A DNA stretch of 64,000 nucleotides, taken from assembly GCA_921293015.1 (NCBI GenBank), contig OV121082.1:52410971-52474970 (forward strand), written 5' to 3'. The translations under genes and the position numbers were made by a program. Position 1 is the stretch's first letter, and the number at the start of each line of letters is the position of its first letter. Shown piece after piece: positions 33,788 through 43,063 of the stretch. The stretch comes from Phorcus lineatus (Eukaryota > Mollusca > Gastropoda > Trochida > Trochidae). The notes below the pieces were generated by a model that worked only from the letters and a program-made list of their open reading frames with translations, did no database searches and was not told the DNA's origin.

Positions 33788-34567
33788 ATGAGCGATGAGA
33801 AAAGCGAGAATTATATCGCTGATGATATACGGAAGTCCATCGAGAGCCTAATCGATCGTTTTGATAGTTTCGACGAACGCCTTGAGCGTGTTGAGGAGTC
33901 CAACCGACGTCGTGAAGAAGCTAACGGCCGCAGTTCGACGGCTGACCAGAGCCATTCTCACTGTTCTCAAGCCAGTCCCGCCGGGGTAGCGATACCAGCC
34001 GTCGCCGCTGGCAGAGAAGTTGATATTCAGGGAGAATATCAGAGTGTAAAGGATTCCGTTTCTCATGTGAGATTACCGCCTGATCTGCGTCTCAACGACA
34101 GCCGTCAAGGTATACGACGTAATGATCAAGGAACTTATAACGTGTTAGCCAAGTGTGGACGTTTTGCCGAGACGGCCTTGAAGTGTGTGTCACAGTTACC
34201 GATTTGTGAGAGTTGTGAGGAGCGTCATACTAATGTACTAACAGTGCTACAGGCTCAGATCGGCTACCTTCAGGACGAGTTTTCAGCGTTGTCTGTCCAG
34301 AGTCAGTTCGACCCAACCGTGTCTAGGTTTTTTCGTTCGTTGCAGAGAAACACGTCCGGATTCTCGCCTCAAGCTATTGACAATCTACGAAGTGCAGCTG
34401 CGATATCTGCATCTTACCGACCACAACGTTCACGAGGTTCCGGTTTCGGAACCAGAGGACGTGGATCTTTCAGGGGTCGTGAGGACGTTTTCTCCCAGTT
34501 TTCGGGGCGCGGTTTTCATAGGAGACAGCGACAGGACAACACCGGTGAGTCACGTGATCCTGAGTGA
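33788..34567 (+). CDS. PAT-like element ORF1, gag-like protein
   Basis: The frame is open from 33707, but that first ATG lies in terminal repeat A1. The ATG at 33788 (MSDEKSENYIADD) is the better start, giving 259 residues. The N-terminal third is acidic and heptad-like (IRKSIESLIDRFDSFDERLERVEESN), a likely coiled coil. The middle has paired cysteines (LPICESCEERH). The C-terminus is rich in arginine and glycine (GSGFGTRGRGSFRGRE), as in nucleic-acid-binding tails of recombinase-retrotransposon gag proteins. No zinc knuckle is seen. It ends 30 bases before the RT frame. Family assignment rests on position and composition, not on a catalytic motif. Confidence 0.75.
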   Translation: MSDEKSENYIADDIRKSIESLIDRFDSFDERLERVEESNRRREEANGRSSTADQSHSHCSQASPAGVAIPAVAAGREVDIQGEYQSVKDSVSHVRLPPDLRLNDSRQGIRRNDQGTYNVLAKCGRFAETALKCVSQLPICESCEERHTNVLTVLQAQIGYLQDEFSALSVQSQFDPTVSRFFRSLQRNTSGFSPQAIDNLRSAAAISASYRPQRSRGSGFGTRGRGSFRGREDVFSQFSGRGFHRRQRQDNTGESRDPE

Positions 34568-34597
34568 AAACAAGTATGGCCGCCCCCATGATCGTCG

Positions 34598-36460
34598 ATG
34601 TGTCACCGTGTTTCTGAGGCGCTTGCAGCTTGGCAGAGGATCGGTGCATCGGACAATATTCTACAGTGGATAGACAATGGTATAAGGGTGCCCATTCTTA
34701 ATGAACCTGTACCCTTTGAGTGTGATAATCATCAGCTTTCACAAAAACAACAACGATTTGTGCGTGTAGAGATTGATCGTTTGTTCGAAGCAGGTTATAT
34801 TGAACAGTGTGGGTATAAACCCGATTACGTGTCACCTCTCGGTTGTGTTCCAAAACGTTCTGGAAAGTTGAGACTTATCACTGATTTTCGTGTTATTAAC
34901 AGTCATTGTAAAAGCTCAAGCTTTAAGAACGACGATATTCGCGTAGTAGCGGACATTATAAAACCAGGTGATCAGCTGGTTACTTTGGACATTAAAGATG
35001 GTTTTTATCATGTACCTATACATGTTGAAGACAGAGATTATCTTGCATTCAAGTTTGATGGTGTATACTACAGATGGTGCGTTTTACCGTTTGGTTTGTC
35101 ATGTAGTCCTATGTATTTTTGTAAATTCATCAGACCAATTGTTGCTTACCTGAGAGGTCTAGGTGTTAGAGTATCTGCATATGTTGATGATTTCATTGTA
35201 TGTGCTGACAGCAGACTTGTATCAGATCACACTGAGCTACTCATTAACTGTTTTGAAGACCTAGGGATCAATATAAATTATGCCAAATCCTGTTTAGTAC
35301 CATCTACCTCTGTTAGATACCTAGGTTACCAGGTGTCTTCTACTTCTGATTCAGGGTTTCCTGTCATAAAGGCTACAAGTGATAGGGTTCATAAGATAAA
35401 AAGGTCTATTCGCAGCCTTTTAAAGAAAAAGGTTTGCAAGGTTCGTGTTCTTGCTAGAGTAGCAGGTTTGTGTATATCAGTCGCTTGGGTCGTCACTCCT
35501 GGTAAGTTGTTCCTGCGTGAGGTATATCGCATTATAGCTTCCAGAGATTCCTGGGATAGTCCTGTCACACTTACTAGGCAAGCGTGTGAAGAGCTAGGTT
35601 GGTGGCTAAATTCAATTGATGACTGGAATGGTAAGGTTGTTTTTGAGCGTCCTATTGAGGGACAATTGTTTACAGATGCTTCACACATCGGATGGGGAGC
35701 AGTATTTGAGGGAAAGTATGCCTCTGGTGAATGGAATAGTAGAGTTTCCCAATTATCATCCAACAAGCGTGAGTTGTATGCTATTTTGATGGGTATTAAA
35801 GCTTTCAAGCCTCTGTTGGGAAGCAAGCATATCCAAATTTTGTCAGACAATATTACTGCACTTGCATACATTCAGAATAAAGGAGGTCCTAACCCATATC
35901 TAACGCGCATTGCTGTTGCAGTATGGGCAGAGGTAGAAGAATGTGGAATTTATCTGACATGCAAGCACTTGGCCGGGTGTCAGAATCAAAGTGCAGACAG
36001 ACTCAGCAGACTAGTGGACAAATCAAATTGGATGCTACATCCAACACTTTTTCATTATCTCGACAGGGTGTGGGGTCCGCATTCTGTGGATCGTTTTGCG
36101 AGTATAACAAACGCTCAATTGCCCAATTTCAACTCGAGGTTTTTCGAACCTCTAAGTTCAGGGGTAGATGCCCTTGCCCAGGGAAATTGGGGTCAAAACA
36201 ACAATTGGGTAAATCCGCCATTTTGTCTCCTTCCAAAAGTCCTAGACAAGATCATTCACGAGAAGGCATGGGCTACTATAATTGCCCCACTGTTCCCGGC
36301 ACAGGTGTGGTTTCAGAGGCTGTTAAGCATTGTAGTTTGTCGTCCACGTCTGATTCCCAACAACGTCAAAAGTTTTCGCAGGATGGGTGCGATTCCAGAA
36401 CCAAGACGCAACCTCGGTTGGAAAGTGTATGCTTGGAGAGTGTATGGCGGCATGGTTTAA
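34598..36460 (+). CDS. PAT-like element ORF2: reverse transcriptase, RNase H and methyltransferase-like domain
   Basis: A 620-residue frame. RT motifs: LVTLDIKDGFYHVPI with catalytic D131, LPFGLSCSP (163-171) and YVDD (195-198). RNase H follows with TDAS (D360), KRELYAI (E392), SDN (D417) and SADRLSR (D468), all four acidic residues present. Downstream, WGPHSVDRFAS (492-502) and NNNWVNPPFCLL (535-545) resemble the region assigned as a Dam-type methyltransferase in DIRS and PAT elements, NPPF standing for the D/N-PP-Y/F motif. It copies element RNA into DNA, in the nucleus or in a cytoplasmic particle. The 3' 538 bases overlap the recombinase frame in another phase. No stop or frameshift is seen, so it may be functional. 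A long minus frame at 35389-35871 is a shadow. Confidence 0.9.
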   Translation: MCHRVSEALAAWQRIGASDNILQWIDNGIRVPILNEPVPFECDNHQLSQKQQRFVRVEIDRLFEAGYIEQCGYKPDYVSPLGCVPKRSGKLRLITDFRVINSHCKSSSFKNDDIRVVADIIKPGDQLVTLDIKDGFYHVPIHVEDRDYLAFKFDGVYYRWCVLPFGLSCSPMYFCKFIRPIVAYLRGLGVRVSAYVDDFIVCADSRLVSDHTELLINCFEDLGININYAKSCLVPSTSVRYLGYQVSSTSDSGFPVIKATSDRVHKIKRSIRSLLKKKVCKVRVLARVAGLCISVAWVVTPGKLFLREVYRIIASRDSWDSPVTLTRQACEELGWWLNSIDDWNGKVVFERPIEGQLFTDASHIGWGAVFEGKYASGEWNSRVSQLSSNKRELYAILMGIKAFKPLLGSKHIQILSDNITALAYIQNKGGPNPYLTRIAVAVWAEVEECGIYLTCKHLAGCQNQSADRLSRLVDKSNWMLHPTLFHYLDRVWGPHSVDRFASITNAQLPNFNSRFFEPLSSGVDALAQGNWGQNNNWVNPPFCLLPKVLDKIIHEKAWATIIAPLFPAQVWFQRLLSIVVCRPRLIPNNVKSFRRMGAIPEPRRNLGWKVYAWRVYGGMV

Positions 36461-37455
36461 AGCAACAGGGTTGGTCGGATAGAGCAGTTGATCAATTTCA
36501 TCTCAGTTGGGCTAGTTCTACTTTGAGAGGGTACAACTCTATCTTAGGCAAATGTTATGATTTCTGTCTGGATAAGGATGTGGCTTTCCCACCAAGGAGC
36601 GAAGCGGTACTTGCATCTTTCTTGTGTCATGTTTCTGATAGTTCTACAAAACCCAGATCATTGTTAGGTACAGCCATTTCAGCTATCTCATCTTTGTATG
36701 AAGGTATGTCCTTACCAGATCTGACCAGGTCCCCAGCTATAAAGAGACTCATTGCTGCATTAGTCAAGTCAGGGTCGTCACAACCGTTGTCTTCTTCATC
36801 TGTTATGCCGGTTAAGAGGTTTTGCGAGTTGTTCATTAGATGGAAAGAGAATAGTCATCTCTCCATTAAGGATTTGAGGCTGAAGGTTATTTGCTTGTTG
36901 TCCATTTCCCTTATGCTCAGACCTTCAGATATAGCACCTAAGGCAAAGTTGTTTGATGTCAAGGATAGAGTTGAGAGAGATGTGATTTTCTCAGTAGACA
37001 AAGTTCAGTTTTCTGATGAAGGGGACGCAGAGATTACATTTTTTGGTATAAAGAATGATTTGTCAAGGGCAGGTTTTACAGTTGAGTTGAGAAAGCACCA
37101 CACTCCCAAGCTAGATCCGGTTGATGCTTTAAAGTGCTATATTGATAGGACCCGTAACGAGAGAGCACTGTGTGGAGACAATGCTGTTTTTCTTACATTG
37201 AGATCCCCTTTTAAGGCTATTACTGCTTCAACTGTGGCCCGTGTGTTAGAGGAGTGTATAGTTCTGGCCGGGCTAGGGGGCCAAGGTTATTCAGCCAAAT
37301 CGTTTCGCCCTACAGGGGCGACTGTTGCTATCGACGCAGGGATAGATCCAGCCATCGTGCAGAAGATAGGTCGATGGAAAAACACTGAGGTGTTTCAGAG
37401 ACACTATGTTCATTCTAGAGTTCCTGAGAGTGCGGTGTCAGATGTTCTATCTTGA
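35923..37455 (+). CDS. PAT-like element ORF3, tyrosine recombinase
   Basis: The frame is 510 codons, but the first ~160 overlap ORF2 in another phase and look like its shadow; recognisable protein begins near 36.4 kb (GWSDRAVDQFHLSWASSTLRGY, the core-binding domain). The catalytic half contains LMLRPSDIA (first Arg, about 333), SAKSFRPTGAT (second Arg, 462), IGRWKN (W485) and HYVH with nucleophile Y495. The histidine before the second Arg is replaced by S/K, a variation known in this retroelement group. The enzyme integrates circular element DNA by site-specific-type recombination without target duplication. The true start is unknown; expression may need frameshifting, reinitiation or splicing. 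Confidence 0.88.
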   Translation: MGRGRRMWNLSDMQALGRVSESKCRQTQQTSGQIKLDATSNTFSLSRQGVGSAFCGSFCEYNKRSIAQFQLEVFRTSKFRGRCPCPGKLGSKQQLGKSAILSPSKSPRQDHSREGMGYYNCPTVPGTGVVSEAVKHCSLSSTSDSQQRQKFSQDGCDSRTKTQPRLESVCLESVWRHGLKQQGWSDRAVDQFHLSWASSTLRGYNSILGKCYDFCLDKDVAFPPRSEAVLASFLCHVSDSSTKPRSLLGTAISAISSLYEGMSLPDLTRSPAIKRLIAALVKSGSSQPLSSSSVMPVKRFCELFIRWKENSHLSIKDLRLKVICLLSISLMLRPSDIAPKAKLFDVKDRVERDVIFSVDKVQFSDEGDAEITFFGIKNDLSRAGFTVELRKHHTPKLDPVDALKCYIDRTRNERALCGDNAVFLTLRSPFKAITASTVARVLEECIVLAGLGGQGYSAKSFRPTGATVAIDAGIDPAIVQKIGRWKNTEVFQRHYVHSRVPESAVSDVLS

Positions 37456-37742
37456 TGGTATTTTTCCAACTTGATCGAGGTTACAATATGTTGTTTTTTC
37501 GATTTAATGTCTCCTTCACTCATTCTGGCAAGGGGCAACATTTCTTCTCATATGAGTAGTATCTAGCGTTATTGGAATGGTTTTTACTTAAAAGTTTTTT
37601 CATCAAGTTTTCCTGTTTGTTGTTGTTATCCTGTTTATGAACAGTTCTTATAATTGAGTTTTTACTTAAAGTTTGTGGTTTACTGTCGATAGTTGGTGGT
37701 TTTCTATGCATATGCTGCATACTTATGGTGCACTCAGTAGAT

Positions 37743-37824
37743 AAGGCAAACTAAAATAAAATGTTTAGAATCTTTTATTTTGTTATTTCTTGTGGCTTCA
37801 CAATGATGGATATTTGACTAAATA
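37743..37824 (+). repeat. Split direct repeat B1
   Basis: 82 bp from aaggcaaactaaaataaaat to tttgactaaata, identical to B2 at 38022-38103. It includes AATAAA-like sequence and overlaps A2 by two bases. Confidence 0.92.
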
Positions 37825-37911
37825 GTAGTCATGTGAAGCCTTAAGAAAGTCTATGTAACTAACTGATGACGTCACAAGTTGTGACGTCATTTCCCATCCT
37901 TGCTCTGTATA
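37823..37911 (+). repeat. Split direct repeat A2
   Basis: Second copy of A1, adjoining B1. The B1-A2 junction is the fused internal copy thought to template repair of the element ends in split-repeat recombinase retrotransposons. Its palindrome with two TGACGTCA sites is at 37866-37890. Confidence 0.92.
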
Positions 37912-38021
37912 GTTTGTCAATCGGATATCTAGATTTCACATAATGTAAAATATTGGACCAGATGTTGACTACAATTACTACAGTGTCACTACTTAATTGC
38001 CTGTTATGTATATGGAGCTGG

Positions 38022-38103
38022 AAGGCAAACTAAAATAAAATGTTTAGAATCTTTTATTTTGTTATTTCTTGTGGCTTCACAATGATGGATATTTGACTAA
38101 ATA
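38022..38103 (+). repeat. Split direct repeat B2 (right terminus)
   Basis: Second copy of B1, forming the 3' end of the element. It is separated from A2 by 110 bp of unique sequence. Confidence 0.92.
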
Positions 38104-38200
38104 TAATTTTCGCATTCTAAAGATTTGAACTTAACTCAGGTCATATGATATACTTTAAATCACAAACAAAATTCACGAACCATTCTCTGTGTTACTTTAA

Positions 38201-41200
38201 CGTTATCGCATAAACGTCGACAAAAAACATGTTATGGATAATGCACGAGAGTCAAAAACATAGTAAGCATTGAAAAGCAAACGTGGTTTCCAATTTGTAA
38301 TTTTTTTCTAGAACCTAATTCATCATGCCACGACTGTCTTTTAAAAATCGAAACATTTCCATATTTATATCGAAACCAAAGTATTGCAATCTGCACTTGT
38401 CCAAAATTTTAATATTCAACAGAGCATAAAATCTTACCCTTCAGATTTCAAATTCAAAAATACTGAATTGAGAAAGCAAATCAGGCATTAATATCATTAA
38501 TATACGGGCAAAAGAAACAAGAAACAGATAACCAGCTAATATTGTTACTGTAGAGATTTTTATGGCACGACATTTACTCTTTTGTCCAGGAACCCGCGCT
38601 AAAATGCCCTGAAAGAGAACAATTCATAGAAATATACGATTATAGTTACAACCTTTTTAAATAGAATTTAACATTTAAAAACGACCAAACGGATTACGGA
38701 TACGATCATGAAAATGTAATGTTAATAAACTATTTCTTAATTAAAAACCATGAACATTTTCTTACATATATTGTCAAAATACTGTCTCATCACAGGCGTT
38801 AACAGATTAATCATGGATAATCTGATTGATAAAAAAGCAAATTTGAAATACAAATTTACAATTATCGCATTTCTTCAAGATAAAACACCAAATTGTAATG
38901 GAGCAATTCAATAGACATTGTTTAAGTTGTAATATAGTTATAGTTGGGATCGGCAATAGTTTAAAATTGTTTCGAAGTTATTTGCGGGATTAGAAGCCGT
39001 GATATTCAAGCGTTCAGTTTAAATCCTTTTATTAGTGATCGAAAGTTCCAGAATAAGTGAAACGTTCACTGTCATATAAACGTTTCTATTGCTATTTTAT
39101 GACTAGATTCTAATGAAGAATTAGTAAATATCACGAATAGTAATTCTTTTACCAATGCCAACGTGGTCAGATTAGATTATTTGAAACAAATAAATAAGAG
39201 TTTTTCTTAAGCTAATTGGATGTTTACAAATCTTCTGTATTTGTCTTGTGGTGAAAATTCTCGAATGGTATACGCATGACGTTTAATTACGATTCTAGTT
39301 CAACTGAAATTGTACAACGAATTACGACTTGAAGTAAATAAAGATAATTTATCCCTGCTAGGAATAAGTCGGTCCAAAAAATAAATTAATGGTGAAAGTA
39401 TCTCTTCTATTATCCAAAATGTTTTTTTCTGTAAATGCTATCCTTTAAAAATCTCAAAATGTTGATGGTATAGAGTAAATGCAAAAACAAATTAGCAATC
39501 TGATTGAACATTTCAAGGTGATATTGTGTCATAAGATGATTTTATCTTCATTTGTTAGAAGTATATAGTAGATATCTGAATGAGGTCAAGTTCATACACT
39601 ACCACCCACTTGCACGTTTCGACCATTTCGAATGTATTCTTATTTCTCGCAGACAGGTGTGACAGTGCGGAGGTGCGCGTCCTTTAATAGTTCAATAGTT
39701 CAAAATGCATACAGGTAACCTTAAAGATTAGCTTTGTGTCAAATAATGCCTTTACTTCGTTCTCTTTTAAAAATGTCTCACACTTGCAGAGACGTTTTTG
39801 TCATTAAAATCTTAGTCTTAATTAAGACTTAAAGACTAATCAATTTCTTGTTCAGTTTACCAACTTTCAATGTCAATATTCTTATGTTTGTTACTTTAAT
39901 CCTTCTTATAAACCTTTCAAAATCAGATGCCGCAATATGACAAATATGCAACTTTATATGAACCGCACAGCTGAGCTAGCGTCATTGCTTGTTTTTATTG
40001 TCAAGCTACCGGACATTCATGTCTATTATAAAACATTCATGTCCAATTAAATCAGCCTTAGTAAAAAATCACTTGTTACAAGCAGTCATGTTTATGTCAT
40101 TTTAAAAATAGAGATATAATTTAAGATAATGAAGTTTTATAAGCATTTATACAATATCAATCCAATCAATCCAATTCCACGCCCTGTTCGTGGGAGAAGG
40201 TAGGCATTCTTTCCCACAGAGGTAGCTCCAGTCAAACCCTGCTACCTCACCACCTGTTTTATTTTAAGATCTTTCTTTGCTATAGCTAGAAATGAAGATT
40301 TCTCATCGGATACAAGCATATTTAGTAATGTTGTGCAATCAGCAACATCGTTTTAAAAAGTAATCATTGGCAAAGCCGGTGTCAGTTCACAATGCTTTGG
40401 GGAAACTTGAATTAAATCGACTGTGAACGAGTCTTTTTGCGACTCTGTCATGACATCGGCCTTATTGCAACATGAAAGGCGGATATTCGGCACATATTTA
40501 ATTTTTTAAAACTTCGGCTTGTTTTGAAAGTTTTGCTGCCAGGGGAATCTGCCAGAACCTCACCATGTAATCGAATTAAAGAGAGGATAGCTTAAGAGAA
40601 TATATGACTTGACATATGTGGGTAAACAATGGGAGCATGCTTTTCGTTGAGAGCGTAAACAGAAAAGTTGGTGTTTTTAAATTTTATACCTCAGTCAAGC
40701 CACCCAAGCATCTAAAACCCAATATTGTACAGTCTTTGCATTAGAGCGACGATTGGGCGGACATCAATGCTTCAGGACTGTAGATGATGTATGATATGGT
40801 AACACTGTATTATGCCTTGCAACCGTGAAGATATTGTCAAATGTGAAATTAAATGTGTGCATGAACAAGATCGGTCGTGCCTACTATGAAACGTGTCCAA
40901 ATGACGACCATGCGTTTTGATGTTACTGAAAGTAAGGGAATAACTTGTATGTAGGAGAGTCTGTGTGAATGTCAGTGACTACTTCTTAAAGGTCACAAAA
41001 TGGCATTGTCTAGATAATTGCTTTCCTTTGCATGCCACCTGCTCACTGATGCATCAAAGGTTCTTAGAAAGTACTAATATGGACCATCGTCAGTATATAG
41101 TTTAACTGTGTCTGTTTAAAGGTCGCTTAAGTTACTACTAAGACAGTAACACTACTGTTTCTCCCCATCACGCTCAGATGTTGTAGCAGTGGCTAACAAT

Positions 41201-41306
41201 TGTCTGTAACTGGAATTAGAAATACGCATGAGTAATATTTAACTTGAATATCTGCTTTTGCATACCAAAGTTGTTATAGTTAATTTAGCACTAAGATTTA
41301 GATTAG
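38201..41306. other. Interval without recognisable features
   Basis: About 3.1 kb of AT-rich DNA with no open frame of note and no identified repeat. A short patch at 40180-40250 (cacagaggtagctccagtca) resembles patches near 1760 (cacagaggtggttcaagtca) and 8215, perhaps a decayed short repeat; too short to classify. Confidence 0.45.
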
Positions 41307-41530
41307 TTAAAGTGACACAGAGTATGTTTTATGAATTTTCATTTGCTTAAATAATACCCAAAAGACCATTGGTCCTTAGTGAATTTCAAATCGCCTCACT
41401 AAACTTGCATCTTTATCTCTGATACACAAAATCATGATATTTTCCGGTTTTCAATGAAAATTTGGATCGACCATATGAATGTTTAAAAATCAAACTTCTG
41501 GGCCCCATTTACATGCATAGTAGTTAAGTC
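41307..41530 (-). mobile_element. TTAA MITE, family A, truncated copy A5
   Basis: Starts TTAAAGTGACACAGAGTATG and follows copy A1 in the same orientation (caaatcgcctcac, ttgcatctttatc, catgatattttc, catatgaatgtttaaaa) for about 220 bp, then loses similarity. The right end is missing. Confidence 0.65.
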
Positions 41531-41729
41531 ACAACACCTACGCTTTTCTTCTTTTTAATCACTTGATATGTAGGCCACGTTGTGTAGGAAGCTTTTTAAA
41601 AATTTATTTTCAGATTTATCTTGAAAGGAAAAACTGTCCGGCGAACAGAATTATTAAATTGCAATGACAGGAGCTGAGCTCATGAACAATTGATTTTGAT
41701 ATGCGTTTTTTTCAAAAGATAAAACGCCT

Positions 41730-41870
41730 TTAAGGTTTCTTTCATTGTACATGGCAGCTTAAAAGATTTAAGGGTACAGTGGGAAATTAATTTGTATGGT
41801 GACTTAAAGGTGCCTTAATTCATTGTGACTCCCATGCTTCTAAAATAACAGAAGCTTTGTAAGATTTGCA
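41730..41870. mobile_element. Decayed family B TTAA element fragment
   Basis: The segment gggaaattaatttgtatggt and its neighbours line up with gggaaactgatttgcatggt of copy 3 (29.9 kb). Ends are not recognisable. Confidence 0.35.
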
Positions 41871-42299
41871 TTTAAGGACATTTTATCACCCAATCGGACT
41901 GAAGCGTGAAGTAACGGAAACTATTTGACAGCGTCCATCGCATCAGATTTGAAAATCGTAACAACTTTTCCCCCGGATGTTTTCCATAATTTGGACAGAA
42001 GTTACGCACAGTTGAAGAAATATTAGAGTGATCCTCGTGTCATCTCACAACGAATCAACGATATTTACAATTTCCGAAGGTATCTTCTAAATCATCTAAG
42101 AGTAGTATTAACTTTCAAATCAAATCTTATGGTCTGCCTTTTCCTTAAACTTCAACTTTCGTGGGTTTTCGTCATAGCGCCTGTGAGCGTCTTATTGGCG
42201 CTCTGTTAGAATTTCTGATGATGGGGAGGATTATGATTAGGATGGGGATATTTATAAAACTGTTCTCTTGGTCATCTTCATAAAGATCCTCCAAATAAG

Positions 42300-42485
42300 A
42301 CGCAGGGTCCAGTCAGTTTTTGTGACTTACACGTAGGGTCCAGTCGGTTAATGTTGCTTTCACGAAGGGTACTGTCAGTTTTTGTGGTTAACACGCAGGG
42401 TCCAGTCGGTTTTTGTGACTTACACGTTGGGACCAGTCAGTTTTTGTGGTTTACATGAAGGGTCCAGTCAGTTTTTGTGGCTGAC
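42300..42485 (+). repeat. 31-bp tandem repeat, six units
   Basis: Exactly 6 x 31 bp, each roughly acgcagggtccagtcagttt then ttgtgacttac, with one to several substitutions between units. Non-coding. It lies about 160 bp before the family A copy that carries the foldback element. Confidence 0.88.
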
Positions 42486-42852
42486 ACGTGCATCTGAGCT
42501 TGTAAATAGACCTTATATGGTGTTTGCTTCTCTCAGGCGTGAATACAGTCTGATGTAGTATCTTTGTGTCACATCAGACCGTATTACCCGAATCAATTGT
42601 GTTATTTGCTCGCCAAGTATCGACTGTTACCAAAAGACACATTTTAAAGCTTGTTGGCTTTTTTACAGTGACAACATGAAGGTAGATCGTCGCAATTATG
42701 ATCGAAAACCGGACAGTGGCGCCCGTCAAATGGTCAAACGTAATTTTGGAGACTTATCTAAAACAGCCAGGAGGGCAGTTAGGAGTTGATAGCGTTTGTT
42801 AGGTTATATTACTAGTATCCATTTATATTGGACGATATATCTATGTTCCGTG

Positions 42853-42990
42853 CAATCTGGGAATGATCACAATCTGCAGATTGTCCGCTCACAATCTGCA
42901 GATTGTTCGAACAATCTAGGAATTTTTTTCATTCCTAGATTGTTTAAACAATCTGCAGATTGTGAGATCTGAACAATCTGGGAATGTGCT
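42853..42990 (+). repeat. Left terminal palindromic zone of the foldback element
   Basis: Several copies of ACAATCTGCAGATTGT, a 16-bp perfect palindrome containing CTGCAG, alternate with CAATCTAGGAA/TTCCTAGATTG palindromes and CAATCTGGGAATG. The zone matches the reverse complement of 49172-49315 almost block for block. Confidence 0.85.
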
Positions 42991-43063
42991 TGTTTGAAGT
43001 ATATCTTGCATTATAAAATGAGAATTGTTTACTAATTAGGTTTTTATTTGTGTATGCATCCAA

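Larger units (their letters stand above)
33664..38103 (+). mobile_element. PAT-like (DIRS-order) tyrosine-recombinase retrotransposon, apparently complete
   Basis: Split direct repeats bound the element: A1 at 33664-33752 and A2 at 37823-37911 (89 bp, identical as read), B1 at 37743-37824 and B2 at 38022-38103 (82 bp, identical as read). The order A1-ORFs-B1-A2-B2 is the arrangement of PAT-like and Ngaro elements, not the inverted repeats of DIRS1. Three open ORFs encode a gag-like protein, RT/RNase H with a methyltransferase-like tail, and a tyrosine recombinase, with no stop or frameshift. The MT-like region favours PAT over Ngaro, and no SGNH hydrolase ORF is present. No target duplication flanks it, as expected of recombinase integration. 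Identical repeats and open ORFs suggest a recent insertion. Confidence 0.9.
33314..38200 (+). mobile_element. TTAA MITE, family A, copy A4, split by the PAT-like element
   Basis: The left part (33314-33663) starts TTAAAGTGACACAAAGTATG and follows family A (atcgaaaaccggacaatgg, actcaaacgtaa, ggccgtttttaat). The right part (38104-38200) continues it (gaacttaactcaggtcatatg) and ends tctctgtgttactttaa. The two parts sum to about 447 bp, the family length. The retrotransposon at 33664-38103 interrupts it, so this copy is older than that insertion. Confidence 0.82.

Noticed and set aside
35389..35871. 160-codon minus-strand frame
   Set aside because: It lies entirely within the RT/RNase H coding region on the opposite strand and has no motif; a shadow frame.
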